Assembly (NCBI GenBank): GCA_019240405.1
Contig: JAFAYL010000010.1
Span: 1 to 33,671, forward strand
DNA length: 33,671 bases
DNA from: Acidobacteriaceae bacterium
GTDB taxonomy: Bacteria; Acidobacteriota; Terriglobia; Bryobacterales; Bryobacteraceae
Direction: 5' to 3'
Below, one piece after another: positions 30,322 through 33,671 of the stretch. Under the pieces are notes generated by a model. That model saw only the letters and a program-made list of their open reading frames with translations, searched no databases and had not been told where the DNA came from. The stretch's first letter is position 1, and the number at the start of each line of letters is the position of its first letter. Position numbers and translations under genes: made by a program.

Positions 30322-33009
30322 ATGGGATTGCCGCGTTTCCTTCGGCGAGCGAAATGGGATCGCGAGCGATCTCAAGAGATTGAGTCCTACGTGCAGATTG
30401 AGACGGACGAGAACCTTGCGCGCGGGATGCAGTATAGCGAGGCTCGCGCCGCGGCGCGCCGAAAATTTGGGAACAGCACCCTTATACGAGAGGAGATTTA
30501 CAACATGAACACGATCGTGTTTCTGGAGACGCTCTCACGCGACGTGCGCTATGGCGCGCGCATGCTGCGCAGGAATCCCATGTTCACGGCAGTTGCTTTG
30601 CTGACGCTGGGGCTGGGGATCGGCGCCAACACAGCGGTGTTCAGCGTTGTGAATAGCGTTCTACTGAAGCCCCTACCCTATCCCAAGGCGGACGAATTAG
30701 TCGCGCTCCGTCAGGTCGCGCCGGGCGCTGCGGGGCTTGCGAACTTTGCAGACGGCTTGCTTCTTTCCCCTTCTATGTACTTCACATATGCCGAACAAAA
30801 TCGCACATTTCAGTGCTTAGGGGTGTGGATCAAAGATACCGCCAGTGTCACGGGTGTAGCCGAGCCGGAGCAGGTCCGCACAGTCGAAGTGAGCGATGGA
30901 CTGCTGGAGACTCTAGCTGTGGCGCCCGCAGCGGGGCGCTGGTTCTCGCACGCCGATCAGATTCCGCGCGGGCCCGAAACAGTGATGCTCAGCTATTCAT
31001 ACTGGCAGCGGCGCTTTGGCGGGGACCGGTCGGCCATCGGACGCAGTATTCGAATCGATTCGCGCACTAAGCAGATTGTCGGCGTGATGCCGAAGGGCTT
31101 CCGCGTGGTCAACACAGATTTCGACGTGATTTTGCCTTTCGCATTCGATCGCAACAAGCAGATCCTAGCCGGCTTTGGCTATCACGGGATCGGGCGGCTG
31201 CGGCCGGGAGTGAGCATAGCGCGGGCCAATGCCGATATAGCGCGATTGATTCCGGTCTGGATGGACTCTTGGTCGAATGGGCCTGGAACAAATCCGCACG
31301 TCTATGAGAACTGGAGGATTTCTCCTGCATTCCGCCCGCTGAAGGAAGAAGTGATCGGCAATATCGGCGACGTGTTGTGGGTGGTTATGGGAACGATCGG
31401 ACTGGTGATGCTGATCGCGTGCGCGAACGTGACCAATTTGCTGCTCGTGAGAGCTGAGGCTCGGCAACAGGAACTGGCGGTCCGGTCGGCGCTCGGCGCC
31501 GGGACCGGCCGAATCGTGCGAGAACTACTGCTCGAGACGATGCTTATTGGAGTGATGGGCGGCGCGGTCGGAACTGGGATCGCCTATGCGGGGTTGCGGG
31601 TTTTGCAGGCGATTGGGCCGGGCAATTTACCTCGGGTAAATGAGATCTCGCTTGACGCGCGGGCGCTCATATTTGCGGTGGTGCTTTCGCTGGTTTCGGC
31701 TCTCTTTGCGGGATTAATTCCAGTGTTGAAATACTCCGCGCCGGGAATCGCACTTGCAATGCGGAGCGCGGGACGGACAGCGAGCGCGAGCCGGAACCGC
31801 CATCGTGCCCGTCAGTTTCTGTTATTGACTCAGGTTGCTATGGCATTAGTGCTCCTGGTGAGCGCGGGCTTGATGATCCGCACTTTTCAAGCCTTACGAA
31901 ATGTCGAGCCAGGATTCAGCGATCCGAAGCATCTACAGACGATGCGCATTTCGATTCCCGCCCCGCTCATCGCCGACCCGCAACGAGTGATCCGCTTACA
32001 AAACGAGATTACCGACAAGCTGGCGAGTATTCCGGGTGTGAGAACCGCGGCGTTTACAAATGAAATGCCGATGGAGGGATTCGATCATGAGTGGGACACA
32101 ATCTATGCGGAAAACCGAAACTACCCTGGTGATTTGGCGCCGCTGCGCCTGTTTAAGCACGTTTCCCCTGGATTTTTTCAAACCGCCGGCACGCGCATCA
32201 TTTTGGGCCGCGAGCTGACATGGACAGACGTTTATGGCTTCAGACCAGTGGGCATAATTTCCGAGAAACTGGCTCGGGAACTGTGGGGAAGTTCCGCTGC
32301 GGCACTTGGAAAACGGTTCCGCCAGTATCCGAGCTCGCCGTGGCGGGAGGTGATTGGGGTTGTCGAAGACGTCCGAGAACATGGAGTTCATGAGGATGCG
32401 CCTCCGATTGTCTATTGGCCAACCATGACGGACCATTTTTCTGGGAATAATGCGGCCGATGCGATACGCGATGTTTCATTTGTTGTGCGGAGCGAGCGCG
32501 CGGGTACCGAGAGCTTCATCCGTCAAATCCAGCAAGCCGTTTGGTCGGTTAATTCGAGCCTGCCGGTCGCTTCGGTGCGAACGATGCAAGAGATCTATGA
32601 CCGATCGATGGCGCGAACTTCCTTCACTCTGGTGATGTTAGGAATCGCGGGGTCGATGGCGCTGCTGCTTGGCATCGTTGGAATTTACGGAGTGATCTCC
32701 TATGCTGTATCGCAAAGGACGCGCGAAATCGGAATCCGGCTGGCGCTCGGGGCGCAGCAGGGCGAATTGAAAACCATGTTTGTGCGCCAGGGATTGGCAC
32801 TGGTGGGCATTGGAGTGACGATCGGGTTGAGCATCGCGATTGCGCTAACGCGGCTGATGAAATCGCTGCTATTCGGGATCAGCCCGCTCGATCCGCTAAC
32901 TTACGCCGCGGTCGCGCTGATTTTGGCCGCCGCGACGGTAATTGCGAGTTATCTGCCGGCACGGCGGGCGGCGGCTGTCGATCCTGTTGAGGCCTTGCGG
33001 GCGGAATAG
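30322..33009 (+). CDS. ADOP-type ABC transporter permease (duplicated MacB/FtsX)
   Basis: 895 aa. Residues 1-60 form a permease prefix domain (RERSQEIESYVQIETDENLARGM, then EARAAARRKFGNSTLIREEIY, split here). The first membrane helix and MacB periplasmic core begin at about 86 (NPMFTAVALLTLGLGIGANT, then FSVVNSVLLKPLPYP). The first FtsX domain is at about 350-480 (VTNLLLVRAEARQQELAVRS). A second MacB core follows from about 500, and a second FtsX domain ends the protein (VISYAVSQRTREIGIRLALG, then LPARRAAAVDPVEALRAE). No ATPase domain is fused and none is encoded nearby, which fits the 'orphan' permease class abundant in Acidobacteriota. The substrate is unknown; MacB relatives act in efflux. 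Cotranscribed with the PadR gene. Confidence 0.95.
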   Translation: MGLPRFLRRAKWDRERSQEIESYVQIETDENLARGMQYSEARAAARRKFGNSTLIREEIYNMNTIVFLETLSRDVRYGARMLRRNPMFTAVALLTLGLGIGANTAVFSVVNSVLLKPLPYPKADELVALRQVAPGAAGLANFADGLLLSPSMYFTYAEQNRTFQCLGVWIKDTASVTGVAEPEQVRTVEVSDGLLETLAVAPAAGRWFSHADQIPRGPETVMLSYSYWQRRFGGDRSAIGRSIRIDSRTKQIVGVMPKGFRVVNTDFDVILPFAFDRNKQILAGFGYHGIGRLRPGVSIARANADIARLIPVWMDSWSNGPGTNPHVYENWRISPAFRPLKEEVIGNIGDVLWVVMGTIGLVMLIACANVTNLLLVRAEARQQELAVRSALGAGTGRIVRELLLETMLIGVMGGAVGTGIAYAGLRVLQAIGPGNLPRVNEISLDARALIFAVVLSLVSALFAGLIPVLKYSAPGIALAMRSAGRTASASRNRHRARQFLLLTQVAMALVLLVSAGLMIRTFQALRNVEPGFSDPKHLQTMRISIPAPLIADPQRVIRLQNEITDKLASIPGVRTAAFTNEMPMEGFDHEWDTIYAENRNYPGDLAPLRLFKHVSPGFFQTAGTRIILGRELTWTDVYGFRPVGIISEKLARELWGSSAAALGKRFRQYPSSPWREVIGVVEDVREHGVHEDAPPIVYWPTMTDHFSGNNAADAIRDVSFVVRSERAGTESFIRQIQQAVWSVNSSLPVASVRTMQEIYDRSMARTSFTLVMLGIAGSMALLLGIVGIYGVISYAVSQRTREIGIRLALGAQQGELKTMFVRQGLALVGIGVTIGLSIAIALTRLMKSLLFGISPLDPLTYAAVALILAAATVIASYLPARRAAAVDPVEALRAE

Positions 33010-33219
33010 CGATGGAGAAGCCGCAGGCGGGCGTGTGCCTTCGCCGCTAATTACTTTGCCAAGTGTTCCGCGAGAGCAAAAGAACCTGATGGACTTCGTG
33101 GGGGTAGATGGCGGGAGGAAAAAATTTCAGGACCCAAAACGTGTTGGTTTGAGAATTCGCCTCGCGTGATACACGCGCTCAAATCTGCTGAAAAGCCAGG
33201 ATAAAAGGGAGGTAATCGC

Positions 33220-33588
33220 GTGGCAGCTCTTGATTGGTCCCAATGCTCAGGCGTTGAAAGCATTCCCGGCAAGGTTAGCGGGACGTGGGTTCTCAAGGGA
33301 ACCCGGACGCCGGTTAAAGTTGTGTTCGAAAACCTGGAAGCCGGCATGAGTGAAGCTACGTTGAATTGCAGTACCGCTCAAACATTGAACCAATGGGCGC
33401 AACGATCCCCTTCTTATGCGTCACTTGATGCCCATCCAAACGCCCCGCCTCGTCCTGCGTCCGCCAACTCTCGGCGATTTGGACGCGATCCAGGCCGCCA
33501 AGGAAGATGCGTGGCCCGATTTGCAGCGCTGGATGGGCTGGGCCTTCGAGAACCAACGGTCGCGACAAGCGATGGAAGACTCTATTAG
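33220..33588 (+). pseudogene. Truncated DUF433 domain protein
   Basis: The reading frame starts at GTG 33220 behind an excellent ribosome binding site (AGGGAGG, 33206-33212). The first ~43 residues, WSQCSGVESIPGKVSGTWVLKGTRTPVKVVFENLEAGMS in two parts, match the N-terminal half of DUF433 proteins. The expected second half (a helix-turn-helix, roughly DEIVE..GVTxEQVxAVLxxAARSL) is missing. From residue 44 the frame reads unrelated low-order sequence that overlaps the GNAT gene in another frame until 33588. I see no continuation in the other two frames, so this is a truncation, not a simple frameshift. DUF433 proteins are often antitoxin-like partners of DUF5615 PIN-like toxins; no such partner is visible here. 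Confidence 0.65.
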
Positions 33589-33671
33589 AAGAGCAATGGA
33601 CTACCAGAGTCAAGTAGGAATCGCATTGGCCGGATTCCATAGGATGAACCGTGATTTCGTCGTCCGAACCG
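33416..33671 (+). CDS. GNAT family N-acetyltransferase (RimJ/RimL-like), 3' end missing
   Basis: 85 codons to the window edge without stop. The sequence MPIQTPRLVLRPPTLGDLDA is the standard RimJ/RimL-type opening, followed by a helical stretch DAWPDLQRWMGWAFENQRS and QVGIALAGFHRMNRDFVVRT leading into the expected beta-strands. The acetyl-CoA-binding loop lies beyond the window. ATG at 33416 and ATG at 33428 are both possible starts; the latter gives the usual MPIQTPRL opening, and neither has a clear ribosome binding site. It overlaps the tail of the broken DUF433 frame. Confidence 0.75.
   Translation, partial: MRHLMPIQTPRLVLRPPTLGDLDAIQAAKEDAWPDLQRWMGWAFENQRSRQAMEDSIRRAMDYQSQVGIALAGFHRMNRDFVVRT

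Noticed and set aside
1-33671. CRISPR arrays, tRNA or rRNA genes, IS elements, phage genes, defence systems
   Set aside because: I looked for regular repeats with spacers, T-loop-like GGTTCGAATCC segments, transposase motifs and restriction or nuclease modules and saw none. The Mut7-C protein and the DUF433 remnant are 22 kb apart and not evidence of a toxin-antitoxin pair.

Overview
The window looks like a chromosomal segment of an Acidobacteriota bacterium, most likely of the Solibacter/Bryobacter type. This is inferred from gene content, not from a phylogenetic marker. The pointers are two very large Oar-like TonB-dependent receptors with an N-terminal carboxypeptidase-regulatory domain, a PadR regulator joined to a duplicated MacB/FtsX 'ADOP' permease, a membrane-anchored HTH-TolB-TPR protein, a Tat-exported Gfo/Idh/MocA oxidoreductase, and frequent GTG and TTG starts. 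Base composition is moderately GC-rich. I saw no tRNA, rRNA, CRISPR array, IS element or prophage.

Layout. 1-253: start of a reverse-strand protein of an uncharacterised family, cut by the window edge. 420-3248 (-): M16 zinc protease. 3361-4569 (+): Gfo/Idh/MocA oxidoreductase. 4614-9431 (+): a housekeeping block of rimO, yacG, pgpA, an IPT/TIG beta-propeller protein and cinA, interrupted only by a small reverse-strand coiled-coil gene. The last four genes are tightly spaced and probably one operon. 9608-10738 (+): secreted six-repeat propeller protein behind a Pho-box-like triple direct repeat. 10941-11666 (+): Mut7-C RNase-like protein. 11896-12510 (+): small outer-membrane beta-barrel protein with a clear terminator. 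16524-12569 (-): TonB-dependent receptor followed 8 nt later by a PIG-L deacetylase. 16648-19376 (+): SnoaL-like protein, then a DUF1624 membrane protein paired with a thioredoxin-fold protein. 21135-19396 (-): HTH-TM-TolB-TPR regulator-like protein.

21278-24408 holds mostly small genes: a secreted lipocalin-like protein, a ~100-aa conserved protein (-), a cupin, a DUF3592 membrane protein and a secreted DinB-like protein. 27853-24413 (-): second TonB-dependent receptor. 28072-28836 (+): secreted protein of unknown function. 29823-28847 (-) and 29967-33009 (+): two divergent PadR-led operons, one with a small membrane protein and one with the ADOP permease, sharing a 143-bp control region full of inverted repeats. 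33220-33671: a half-length DUF433 gene and the start of a GNAT acetyltransferase.

No defence island or obvious biosynthetic cluster is present. The most interesting items are cis-elements (the Pho-box-like repeat, a REP-like palindrome family, and the dyad-rich PadR control region) and unusual gene pairings or variants: the TonB receptor with a PIG-L protein whose usual HPDD motif reads HPGD, an unexported propeller protein inside the pgpA-cinA operon, and the truncated DUF433. No gap between genes exceeds 300 bases.
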